From contig JALTNN010000004.1 of assembly GCA_027000685.1 (NCBI GenBank), positions 1 through 8,393 on the forward strand: a stretch of 8,393 nucleotides of DNA. Direction: 5' to 3'. Shown here one piece after another: positions 1-5,463 of this stretch (position 1 is the stretch's first letter; each line of letters starts with the position of its first letter). Below the pieces are notes generated by a model. It was not told the origin of the DNA and did no database searches. It was given only the letters and a program-made list of their open reading frames with translations. This DNA is from Microcaldota archaeon. GTDB lineage: Archaea; Iainarchaeota; Iainarchaeia; JAADDC01. The translations under genes were made by a program, and so were the position numbers.

Positions 1-939
1 GCCTTCAAGAGGGCCGCCAGGATCCTAGTGGTGGGGGGCGAGTGGGAGAAAATTTCGAAGGTGTTCGGCGTGGCCTCCTGGTCGCCCGCAGTGGAGGTGC
101 GAGCGGATCTCGACGAGATAAAGGAAACGGCCCTCGGGCTCTACAAGGAGAAGGGAGGGACGTTCAGGGTCACGGCCCAGAGGGTGACGAAGGAGTTCCC
201 CCTCACGTCCATGGAGATAAACAGGGAGGTAGGGGCATATATCGTTGAGAAAACGGGGGCAAAGGTGGACCTGAAGAACCCCGAGGTGGAGATTGGTGTG
301 GAGATCGTGGGGAGGAAGGCGTACCTCTTCACGGAGTGGTACGAGGGCCCGGGAGGGCTTCCGGTAGGGGTGGAGGGAAGGGCTGTCCTCCTCTTCTCCG
401 GAGGGATCGACTCGCCTGTGGCCGGCTGGATGGTCGGGAAGAGGGGCGTGGAGATCTTCCCGCTTCACCTCTTCATGGGAATAGACCCGACGCCCGTCCT
501 CGAGAAGCTTGGAGAGTGGTTCCCAGGTGGCCTTGACATGAGGGTGGTCACCTTCGACAGGGACAGGGTGGTCAGGATCCTCGAGGAGAGAGGGAAAACG
601 TCGTACTACTACCTCGTGTTGAAGGGGATAATGTACAGGAGGGCCGAGGACTACGCGGGAGAAGTGGGGGCAGATGCCGTTGTGACGGGCGAGACGATAG
701 GCCAGGTGGCGTCGCAGACGCTGAGGAACCTGAGAGCCCTTGACGCGGTGGTGAACATACCCGTTCTCAGACCCCTCGTGGGGATGAACAAAGATGAGGT
801 GATAAGGCTCGCGAAGAGGATAGGGACATACGAGGAAAGTATTAGGCTGCCCGAACCGTGTGCCGAGGTCTCATACAGGCCCGTTACGAGGGCTGACCCG
901 GAAGTCCTTCTCGAGCTGCTTGAGGAGGTGGAGGGATGA
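1..939 (+). CDS. thiI: tRNA 4-thiouridine synthase ThiI (5' end outside window)
   Basis: Probable tRNA sulfurtransferase making 4-thiouridine at U8, a near-UV sensor in some organisms; ThiI may also feed sulfur to thiamin synthesis. The reading frame is open from base 1, and the first visible codons (AFKRAARIL) already look like the THUMP region, so the start lies upstream; the in-frame GTG at 28 is internal. 312 residues are visible. The first ~100 are THUMP-like (VFGVASWSPA). The PP-loop ATP-binding motif SGGIDSPVAG is at visible residues 133-142, and the ThiI-typical GETIGQVASQTLRNL at 230-244. The protein ends soon after PEPCAEVSYRPVT, so the C-terminal rhodanese domain of E. coli ThiI is absent. 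The only visible cysteine (residue 287) aligns by eye with E. coli Cys344. The CxxC of methanogen ThiI reads YLVL here. The stop overlaps the thpR start (ATGA), so the two are probably co-transcribed. The family call is secure; the sulfur donor is unknown. Confidence 0.93.
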   Translation, partial: AFKRAARILVVGGEWEKISKVFGVASWSPAVEVRADLDEIKETALGLYKEKGGTFRVTAQRVTKEFPLTSMEINREVGAYIVEKTGAKVDLKNPEVEIGVEIVGRKAYLFTEWYEGPGGLPVGVEGRAVLLFSGGIDSPVAGWMVGKRGVEIFPLHLFMGIDPTPVLEKLGEWFPGGLDMRVVTFDRDRVVRILEERGKTSYYYLVLKGIMYRRAEDYAGEVGADAVVTGETIGQVASQTLRNLRALDAVVNIPVLRPLVGMNKDEVIRLAKRIGTYEESIRLPEPCAEVSYRPVTRADPEVLLELLEEVEG

Positions 940-1466
940 GGTTGTTCGTCGGGGTTTTCCTCCCGGAAGAGCTACAGAGAAGGGTGTGGGAAGTCGGAGA
1001 CGTGGTTTTCGGCCCGTGGAAGAGGGAACCCCCCGAGAAGCTCCACCTCACCCTGAAATTCATAGGGGAGGTTAGCGGGGAAAGGTTCAAAGAGATCGAC
1101 GCGGCCCTGAAACTCATCAAACATCCGCCGTTCAGGGTAAGGGTGAAGGGCATCGGCGTCTTTCCCTCACCGAGAAACCCCCGGGTCGTGTGGGTCGGTG
1201 CGGAGGGGGAGGGGATTTTCTCCTTACAGAGGGCAGTGGAGGAGGTCCTCGCCGGCGTCGGTATCCCGAGGGAGTGGAGGGAGTTCGTCCCCCACATCAC
1301 ACTCGGGAGGGCGAAGGGCAGGCTCGACCTCTCCTCCCTCTACGAGAAGTACGGGGACGTGGTGTTCGGGGAGTTCGAGGTGAGGGAGTTTCAGCTCGTG
1401 AGATCCCATCTCAGACCCGGAGGGAGTGTCTATGAGGTGGTGAGGAGGTATGGGCTTGAAGGTTAG
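936..1466 (+). CDS. thpR: RNA 2',3'-cyclic phosphodiesterase (LigT/ThpR family)
   Basis: Two-histidine (2H) phosphoesterase of 176 residues, normal for the family. Members hydrolyse RNA 2',3'-cyclic phosphate ends to 2'-phosphomonoesters, and some can join tRNA halves through a 2'-5' bond in vitro. The two catalytic HxTx motifs are intact: HLTL at residues 37-40 and HITL at 120-123. The N-terminus MRLFVGVFLP and the C-terminal SHLRPGGSVYEVV segment are typical of archaeal and bacterial members. There is no signal peptide or membrane segment, so it acts in the cytoplasm. The ATG at 936 overlaps the thiI stop by 4 bases, and the upstream GGAGGTGGAGGG is a strong SD. The 3' end overlaps the next gene by 17 bases. 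Sitting between a tRNA-thiolation enzyme and a possible metallo-nuclease, it suits an RNA repair or processing role, but the natural substrate cannot be read from sequence. Confidence 0.95.
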   Translation: MRLFVGVFLPEELQRRVWEVGDVVFGPWKREPPEKLHLTLKFIGEVSGERFKEIDAALKLIKHPPFRVRVKGIGVFPSPRNPRVVWVGAEGEGIFSLQRAVEEVLAGVGIPREWREFVPHITLGRAKGRLDLSSLYEKYGDVVFGEFEVREFQLVRSHLRPGGSVYEVVRRYGLEG

Positions 1467-2226
1467 GTTCCTCGGGACGGGCGGCGGGAGGTACGTCACG
1501 GCTTACCAGCTCAGGAGGACGGGCGGGTTTCTCATAGAGGACAGGGGTCTGCTCGTCCACATCGATCCCGGTCCGGGTGCTGTGAGGTCTCTGAAAGACT
1601 TCGGGATCGATGTGAGGAAGATAGACGTCTTGTTCGTGTCTCATAACCACCCCGATCATGTCACAGACGCCGCCGTGGTGTTAGAGGGGATGACGGAGGG
1701 GACGAGGAAGAAGAGAGGCACGTTTATTGGCTCGAGGAGCGTGTTCGAGGGGCTCGATGACTACAAGGTCGTCTCCAGCTACCACCTCAGGCCCGTAGAA
1801 AAGCACGTGGTGGCTGAAGAGGGGGTACAGGTGGAGCTGGGTGAGGCAGGGTTAGAGTTTTTCGGCGTGAAGCACACCGACCCGACCGCTGTGGGCTTCC
1901 TCTGGAGGGGGAGCAAGGAGGTCACGTTCATCACAGACACGGGGTACAGGAGGGGCATTGAAAGGTTCGTGGGGGACGTCCTCGTCGTCAACCTCGAGGT
2001 GATGAAGGAAGTGCCGAGCCACACAAGTCCGGAGGTGGTGAGGAGGATCCTCGAAGGCTCCTCGCCGAAGGTTGTGCTCCTCACACACTTCGGAATGAGC
2101 GTGCTGAGGTACGGACCCGAGAGGATTGCGAGGGAGCTCGAGAGGGAGTTCGGGACCGAGGTTATTGCCGCTACTGACGGTTACATGTGGGAAGTCGCAG
2201 GGGAGAAGTCGTTATTTGAGTTTTAG
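1450..2226 (+). CDS. Metallo-beta-lactamase-fold hydrolase (RNase Z/PhnP-like)
   Basis: 258-residue cytoplasmic metallo-hydrolase. The metal site is complete: HNHPDH at residues 65-70 (HxHxDH), His142 in KHTDP, Asp163 in ITDTG and His213 in THFG. The N-terminal FLGTGGGR turn followed by LRRTGGFLI is typical of an archaeal MBL subfamily related to RNase Z, RNase BN and PhnP phosphodiesterases. I do not see the long flexible arm of true RNase Z, so a tRNA 3'-endonuclease call would be unsafe. The ATG at 1450 lies inside the end of thpR (17-base overlap), preceded by GAGGTGGTGAGGAGGT, which is rich in SD-like motifs. The overlap implies translational coupling with thpR. With two RNA enzymes upstream, a nuclease or cyclic-phosphate phosphodiesterase role is plausible but is inference. 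The TAG stop at 2224-2226 overlaps the convergent Sm-like gene by 4 bases. Confidence 0.88.
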   Translation: MGLKVRFLGTGGGRYVTAYQLRRTGGFLIEDRGLLVHIDPGPGAVRSLKDFGIDVRKIDVLFVSHNHPDHVTDAAVVLEGMTEGTRKKRGTFIGSRSVFEGLDDYKVVSSYHLRPVEKHVVAEEGVQVELGEAGLEFFGVKHTDPTAVGFLWRGSKEVTFITDTGYRRGIERFVGDVLVVNLEVMKEVPSHTSPEVVRRILEGSSPKVVLLTHFGMSVLRYGPERIARELEREFGTEVIAATDGYMWEVAGEKSLFEF

Positions 2227-2447
2227 AGAGACGGGGACACGAGGATGACCGTGTCGCCCCTTATGAGTATCTTCCCAAACCTCCTTTTCGTTTCGGTTCC
2301 CTCGATCTCCTCGGCATTGTCAAGGGTGAGGTTCATGTGGGCGTCGAACGCGAGCAGCGTTCCCCTTATCTGCATGCCGTTCTTCAACTGTATGAGCACT
2401 TCGCGTCCAAGGGCCTCGTTGAGCAGGTCAAAGGGCCTCTTCACCAT
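2223..2447 (-). CDS. Archaeal Sm-like (LSm/SmAP) RNA-binding protein
   Basis: 74-residue Sm-fold protein, the usual size for archaeal SmAP, which forms a heptameric ring that binds U-rich RNA. It starts MVKRPFDLLNEALG, the classic SmAP N-terminal helix. The Sm1 motif spans about residues 16-47, with FDAHMNL (34-40) carrying the Asp, His and Asn positions that contact uridine. The Sm2 motif is ILIRGDTVILVSP (60-72), with the conserved RGD. I chose ATG 2447 over GTG 2453 because the SD GGTGA (2458-2454) sits 6 nt before the ATG but directly abuts the GTG. It follows minD but has its own TATA box at 2481-2488, so independent transcription is likely. It converges with the MBL hydrolase gene, sharing 4 bases. 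Confidence 0.95.
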   Translation of the reverse strand: MVKRPFDLLNEALGREVLIQLKNGMQIRGTLLAFDAHMNLTLDNAEEIEGTETKRRFGKILIRGDTVILVSPSL

Positions 2448-2480
2448 GTGCACTCACCGTTTCTATTCATGGTATCCGTC

Positions 2481-2488
2481 TTTATAAA
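2481..2488 (-). promoter_or_regulatory. TATA box for the Sm-like gene
   Basis: TTTATAAA, read on the minus strand after a purine-rich BRE-like AGAGGTAGA, in the 42-bp gap between the minD stop (2490-2492) and the ATG at 2447. Transcription starting about 26 nt downstream would begin near 2459, just ahead of the SD GGTGA, giving a leader of about 12 nt. The element is a palindrome, but no plus-strand gene lies at a suitable distance. Confidence 0.65.
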
Positions 2489-2489
2489 T

Positions 2490-3263
2490 CTACCTCTTCT
2501 TGAAGAAGCCCAACAGCCTCTCGAGGATGCCCCTCCTCTTCTTCTTGGGCTTGACACCTGCCATCCTTGCGGCTATCTCGAAGAAGGCCTTGGAGGCCGG
2601 TGCGTCCTCCTTAAGCACCACCACGGGCTTCGGATGTTTTATGTCCCAAGATCTTCGCACGTTAGGATCCTCAGGAATGACGCCCAGTATCCTCATCTCG
2701 AGAAAGTTCTCAATGTCCCTCAGGCTCGCTTCCCACTTTTCACCCCTCCTCATGTTCACGATGACTCCCACGGGCTTCGTGCCGAGCTGCATCGCCGTTA
2801 TCTTCATCTTCATCACGTCGGTGAGCGAAGCGGGGTCGGGTGTCGTCACAAGGATGACCTCCTCCGTGGAGGCTATGGCGGCCCTCGCCGTGGCGTCCAC
2901 CCCCGCCGGTACGTCCACGAGGACAAAGTCGAACTCGTCCTTCACGGATCTAAGAACTGTCTTCAGCTTGTCAGGGTCTACCTTCCTGTAGGAGGAGTGC
3001 CTCAGGCCTGAAGGGACGATCTTCGCCCCGTAGGGGCCGTCGTACATGGCCTCGTGGATGTCAAGGTTCTCGATGAGGACGTCATGAAGTGTGATTGGGG
3101 CCGAGTGGAGGCCGAAGAGGAGGCCGAGGTTGGCCATGGCGATGTCTGCGTCAACGATGAGGGTGCTCTTCCCGTACTTCGCGAGGGCTACACCGAGGTT
3201 AGCCGTGACGGTGGTCTTTCCCACGCCTCCCTTCCCCGAGGCCACAGATATCAGTCTTCCCAT
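2490..3263 (-). CDS. minD: MinD/ParA-family P-loop ATPase with C-terminal amphipathic tail
   Basis: 257-residue deviant Walker A ATPase. The motif SGKGGVGKTT (residues 9-18) has the signature lysine. VDADIAMANLG (37-47) is the switch region and FVLVDVPAG (113-121) is Walker B. TPDPASLTDVMK and GVIVNMRRG are typical of MinD. Such ATPases dimerise on ATP and position partner proteins on membranes or nucleoids. The last 17 residues (KKKRRGILERLLGFFKKR region, 240-257) alternate basic and hydrophobic residues like the MinD membrane-targeting helix. The frame stays open upstream to 3308, but ATG 3263 is preferred because MGRLISVASGKGG is the normal MinD N-terminus and a GGGGGT SD-like stretch precedes it. 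It overlaps the upstream small gene by 13 bases. No MinC or MinE is nearby, so partners may be the two upstream proteins. Archaeal MinD paralogues are functionally diverse, and a cell-division role should not be assumed. Confidence 0.9.
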   Translation of the reverse strand: MGRLISVASGKGGVGKTTVTANLGVALAKYGKSTLIVDADIAMANLGLLFGLHSAPITLHDVLIENLDIHEAMYDGPYGAKIVPSGLRHSSYRKVDPDKLKTVLRSVKDEFDFVLVDVPAGVDATARAAIASTEEVILVTTPDPASLTDVMKMKITAMQLGTKPVGVIVNMRRGEKWEASLRDIENFLEMRILGVIPEDPNVRRSWDIKHPKPVVVLKEDAPASKAFFEIAARMAGVKPKKKRRGILERLLGFFKKR

Positions 3264-3679
3264 GACGACCCCCACATGTACCTCTCGAACTCCCTCCCCA
3301 CCATCCAAAGATCTACAACGTCGGGGAGGTAGGGGGAGAGTATTATGAAGAGGAAGCCCCTCCGCCGGTACCCGATGATCCAGTCCTCTCCCTTCCTGAA
3401 GAAGAGGTACTTAACTCCGTGCTCCTCCATAAGGGGTGCCACCGCGTCGTACAGTCCTTCTTCTTGGTCCCCGGTGAACGTGGAGGCCACGAGGCTGCCG
3501 CTCGGATCGTAGAGCGCCATACCGCGGAAGGTGTGTGTCTTCACGAGGTAGCGAAGTATGTCGGTAGCCCTGCCGGGGAGCGGGGGTTCCACCCTCCTAG
3601 GTTTAACCACCCTCTTCACGATGCCGAGATCCCTCGCCACCTCCTGAACCCCTCTTATGAAGTACCTCAGGAGCTTCAT
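3251..3679 (-). CDS. Small uncharacterised protein, roadblock/LC7-like fold suspected
   Basis: 142 residues, not recognised with certainty. The first ~35 are basic and helical (MKLLRYFIRGVQEVARDLG). Residues 36-125 read like a compact alpha/beta sensor domain: helix (ATDILRYLVKT), strand with a turn (GMALYDPSGSLVAST), helix (EEGLYDAVAPLMEEHGV), strand (KYLFFRKGEDWIIGY), strand (GFLFIILSP). This order resembles roadblock/LC7 proteins, which often accompany small GTPases or MinD-type ATPases in archaea; the assignment is by pattern only. The C-terminus is Trp-rich and acidic (MWGSSWED). There is no membrane segment or metal motif. ATG 3679 has the SD GGGGTGAG 4 nt upstream, lying inside the stop region of the preceding gene. 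The stop overlaps the minD start by 13 bases, so the protein is probably a MinD partner or regulator. Confidence 0.75.
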   Translation of the reverse strand: MKLLRYFIRGVQEVARDLGIVKRVVKPRRVEPPLPGRATDILRYLVKTHTFRGMALYDPSGSLVASTFTGDQEEGLYDAVAPLMEEHGVKYLFFRKGEDWIIGYRRRGFLFIILSPYLPDVVDLWMVGREFERYMWGSSWED

Positions 3680-3683
3680 CCTC

Positions 3684-4187
3684 TCACCCCAGATCCTCGA
3701 GCCTGCCGAAGCCCAGGCCTATCGATATGAGTGATTTTATCCCGTCTAGCTCGTCCGCTGGCCTAAGCTTTATGATCCTCACCACGTGATCCTTCGAGTA
3801 TTCCTCTGGAATCATCTTCTGAAGTTCCGAAAGCGAGAAGGGCTTATCTATCTTGGCGTCCTCGTTGAAGGAGGCCGTGAGCTTGAGCTTGGGTATGGTG
3901 AACTCCACGACATCGACGTTAGCCCCCTCCGCGAGAAACGTGTTCAGCACGAGGGGAAGTGCCGCTTTGCCCCTCTCCTCGTGTAGGTACTTTAGGTGAA
4001 CGTAGTAGGCGTGTGTGACTGTGCTGTTCTCGACGAGGAGAATGCCTTCCTCAACTCCGTCATACCCTATACCCGTTACGGCGAGATAGCCGTTGAAGGG
4101 TGTGGGTATCCTCGAAAGGATGGACGTCACGTCCCCGTTTTTAACCGGTTCATTCCTTATGAGGGGTGTCCCAGAGGGGAGCTTCAT
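3684..4187 (-). CDS. DUF2226-like archaeal protein
   Basis: 167 residues, first gene of the minus-strand operon. The N-terminal MKLPSGTPLI followed by FNGYLAVTGIGYDGVEEGIL and a LLVENSTVTHAYY strand pair looks like the archaeal DUF2226/PATAN-type family, in which a small alpha/beta domain is followed by a helical segment containing FLNxxA-like and 'sFNED' motifs. Here those are LNTFLAEGANVDVVEF (81-96) and TASFNEDAKI (104-113). The tail (RIIKLRPADELDGIKSLISIGLG) is helical. No catalytic motif or membrane segment is visible. The function of the family is unknown. ATG 4187 lies about 26 nt downstream of a TATA-like tract at 4209-4218, which fits a leaderless message. Its TGA ends 4 nt before the next ATG, and that gene's SD lies across this stop. 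The family call is from memory of motif order and is moderately confident; the gene itself is solid. Confidence 0.78.
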   Translation of the reverse strand: MKLPSGTPLIRNEPVKNGDVTSILSRIPTPFNGYLAVTGIGYDGVEEGILLVENSTVTHAYYVHLKYLHEERGKAALPLVLNTFLAEGANVDVVEFTIPKLKLTASFNEDAKIDKPFSLSELQKMIPEEYSKDHVVRIIKLRPADELDGIKSLISIGLGFGRLEDLG

Positions 4188-4191
4188 CCCT

Positions 4192-4199
4192 CTTATAAG
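4192..4199 (+). promoter_or_regulatory. TATA box for aIF5A
   Basis: CTTATAAG on the plus strand. A start about 26 nt downstream would fall near 4222, giving a leader of only about 7 nt before ATG 4229. It sits between the divergent start codon at 4187 and the minus-strand TATA-like tract, so the two promoters interleave. Confidence 0.55.
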
Positions 4200-4208
4200 C
4201 GTCGTTCC

Positions 4209-4218
4209 AAATTAAAAG
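4209..4218 (-). promoter_or_regulatory. TATA-like element for the DUF2226-roadblock-MinD operon
   Basis: CTTTTAATTT read on the minus strand. Its centre is about 26 nt upstream of the ATG at 4187, as expected for a leaderless archaeal transcript. There is no clear purine-rich BRE before it, so strength is uncertain. It lies downstream of the plus-strand TATA box, within the predicted transcription start region of aIF5A. Confidence 0.45.
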
Positions 4219-4228
4219 GGGTGGTCAC

Positions 4229-4636
4229 ATGGCGGAGATGGAGGTGAAGTTCGAGAAGGCCGGGAGGGTCAAGAAGGGACAGTGGATCCTCATAGACGGG
4301 GCTGTGTGTAGAGTTGTGGACATCCAGATCTCTTCGCCGGGTAAACACGGTTCTGCAAAGGTGAGGATAACCGCGGTGGGTGTGTTTGACGGGCAGAAGA
4401 GGCAGTTACTGAGGCCCTCGGACGCTGACGTGGAGGTACCCGTGATGCACAGGAAGAGGGGACAGGTGCTCGCCCTCATGGGTGATGTCGTCCAAATCAT
4501 GGACCTGAACGACTACAGTACCTTCGAGGTCCCGCTCTCGGCCGTGGAAGAGGAGCTCAGGGACAAGCTCCAGCCGGGGGCCGAGGTGGAGTACATGGAG
4601 GCGGGTGAGTACAGGAAGATAACGCGGGTGAAGTGA
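4229..4636 (+). CDS. eif5A: Translation factor aIF5A (hypusine-containing)
   Basis: 135-residue archaeal IF5A, the orthologue of eukaryotic eIF5A and bacterial EF-P. It binds the ribosomal E site and rescues stalled peptide-bond formation. The N-terminal SH3-like domain carries the hypusine loop SSPGKHGSAK (residues 35-44); Lys39 is the residue modified by deoxyhypusine synthase. The C-terminal OB-like domain (about 72-135) is complete, with VQIMDLNDYSTFEVPL typical. The ATG at 4229 fits the TATA spacing and has GGGGTGGT just upstream; the second Met at codon 4 is an alternative. Two uncharacterised helical genes follow after 48 bp without a visible TATA box, so they may be co-transcribed. 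Deoxyhypusine synthase is not in this window. Confidence 0.97.
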   Translation: MAEMEVKFEKAGRVKKGQWILIDGAVCRVVDIQISSPGKHGSAKVRITAVGVFDGQKRQLLRPSDADVEVPVMHRKRGQVLALMGDVVQIMDLNDYSTFEVPLSAVEEELRDKLQPGAEVEYMEAGEYRKITRVK

Positions 4637-4643
4637 GGGCGTG

Positions 4644-4665
4644 CCCCTCCCTGCCCGGGAAGGGG
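4644..4665 (+). other. GC-rich hairpin between aIF5A and the next gene
   Basis: CCCCTCCC (4644-4651) pairs with GGG-A-AGGGG (4657-4665) around a TGCCC loop, giving eight base pairs with one bulged A. No T tract follows, so it is not a classic intrinsic terminator. The next SD, GGAGGGGA (4673-4680), lies 8 nt downstream. It could moderate read-through, protect the aIF5A mRNA 3' end or affect access to the next SD. The role is inference. Confidence 0.4.
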
Positions 4666-4684
4666 TCTCTCTGGAGGGGAGTAG

Positions 4685-5458
4685 TTGGTAGTTGAGTGGG
4701 GTGTTGCACTCTCCGAGGCTGTTAAGAGGGGTGCCGAGGTGTTCTCCCGCGAGGCCGCGGAGAGGGTGTACGAGATTGGGAGCTTGGTGGCCGAGCCCGT
4801 GGCGAAGGCTTTCGAGGAAGCCGTAAAGGAGGTAAAGAGGTCGCTCCCTCAGCAGCTCGTGGAAGGTCTTTGGGAGGAGAGGGAGAGGATAGCGAGGCTC
4901 GGGCTCTCGGTGAGGCTGCTCGGCGAGGCCGACCACGCGGACACGGAGAAAAATCGCTTGTTGCTATTACTCGGTGCCCTCATAGGGGCGAGGTCAGTAC
5001 TCGAAAAGGAGAAGAGTGAAGACGTAGCCACAAAGGTACGCTTCCTCCAGATGCGGGCGAGTAACATGCTCGACAGAGCATACCGCGAGCCTTCCGAAGA
5101 GGGGAAGGTTCTGAGCGTGGAGAGGGTTCTGAGCGAGAGCATTTCCCACCACCTCGAAAACCTTGAGGATTTCTTCTCGGAAATCATGATATCTCCGAAG
5201 CTCTACAGCACCGTCAAGGACCTGCACAGGGCTTTCACGCACATATTACAGGCAGAGGAGTTCCTTAAGAGGGCAAGGGGTATGGAACGAAGGATGTACC
5301 TCCGGAGTGCGAGTAATTCCCTCTACTTGGCTTTATATACCCTGGATGAGCTGGAAGAGAAGGGGCATCGCCTGGGCGTGTCCAGGCTGGAAAACGTGCT
5401 CGACATCCTCCGGGAGAGGTGCAAGGAATTACTGGATCGTATAGAAAGAGAGTGGTGA
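4685..5458 (+). CDS. Uncharacterised all-helical protein A
   Basis: 257 residues, not recognised. It is almost wholly helix-forming: charged heptad-like stretches rich in Glu, Arg and Leu run throughout (about 8-60, 64-80, 94-135, 143-200, 203-255). A short Leu-rich patch LLLLLGALIGA (92-102) is flanked by charges and looks like a buried helix rather than a membrane span. There is one cysteine (246). No P-loop, zinc-finger or catalytic motif is visible, so a scaffold, adaptor or oligomerising role fits best. The TTG at 4685 is chosen because GGAGGGGA lies about 5 nt upstream and no better in-frame start occurs nearby. The gene ends in TGA 6 nt before the ATG of the following helical gene, and its last codons supply that gene's SD (GGTGAT), so the two are translationally coupled. 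Reality of the gene is well supported by frame length and coupling. Confidence 0.75.
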   Translation: MVVEWGVALSEAVKRGAEVFSREAAERVYEIGSLVAEPVAKAFEEAVKEVKRSLPQQLVEGLWEERERIARLGLSVRLLGEADHADTEKNRLLLLLGALIGARSVLEKEKSEDVATKVRFLQMRASNMLDRAYREPSEEGKVLSVERVLSESISHHLENLEDFFSEIMISPKLYSTVKDLHRAFTHILQAEEFLKRARGMERRMYLRSASNSLYLALYTLDELEEKGHRLGVSRLENVLDILRERCKELLDRIEREW

Positions 5459-5463
5459 TTCGC

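Noticed and set aside
884..1300. Minus-strand open frames across thiI, thpR and other plus-strand genes
   Set aside because: They are shadows in high-GC coding DNA, with low-complexity Pro/Ser/Arg translations and no family resemblance.
2337..3011. Long plus-strand open frame opposite minD and the Sm-like gene
   Set aside because: It is antisense to two clear protein families; its His- and Leu-rich composition is what the complement of those codons gives, and no SD or TATA box supports it.
3264..3308. N-terminal extension of MinD (MDGGEGVREVHVGVV)
   Set aside because: It would add a 58-bp overlap with the preceding gene, and the MinD family starts just before the Walker A strand, at ATG 3263.
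5419..5463. Upstream start for helical protein B
   Set aside because: It would overlap gene A by 40 bases, whereas ATG 5464 has a well-spaced GGTGAT SD right at the gene A stop.
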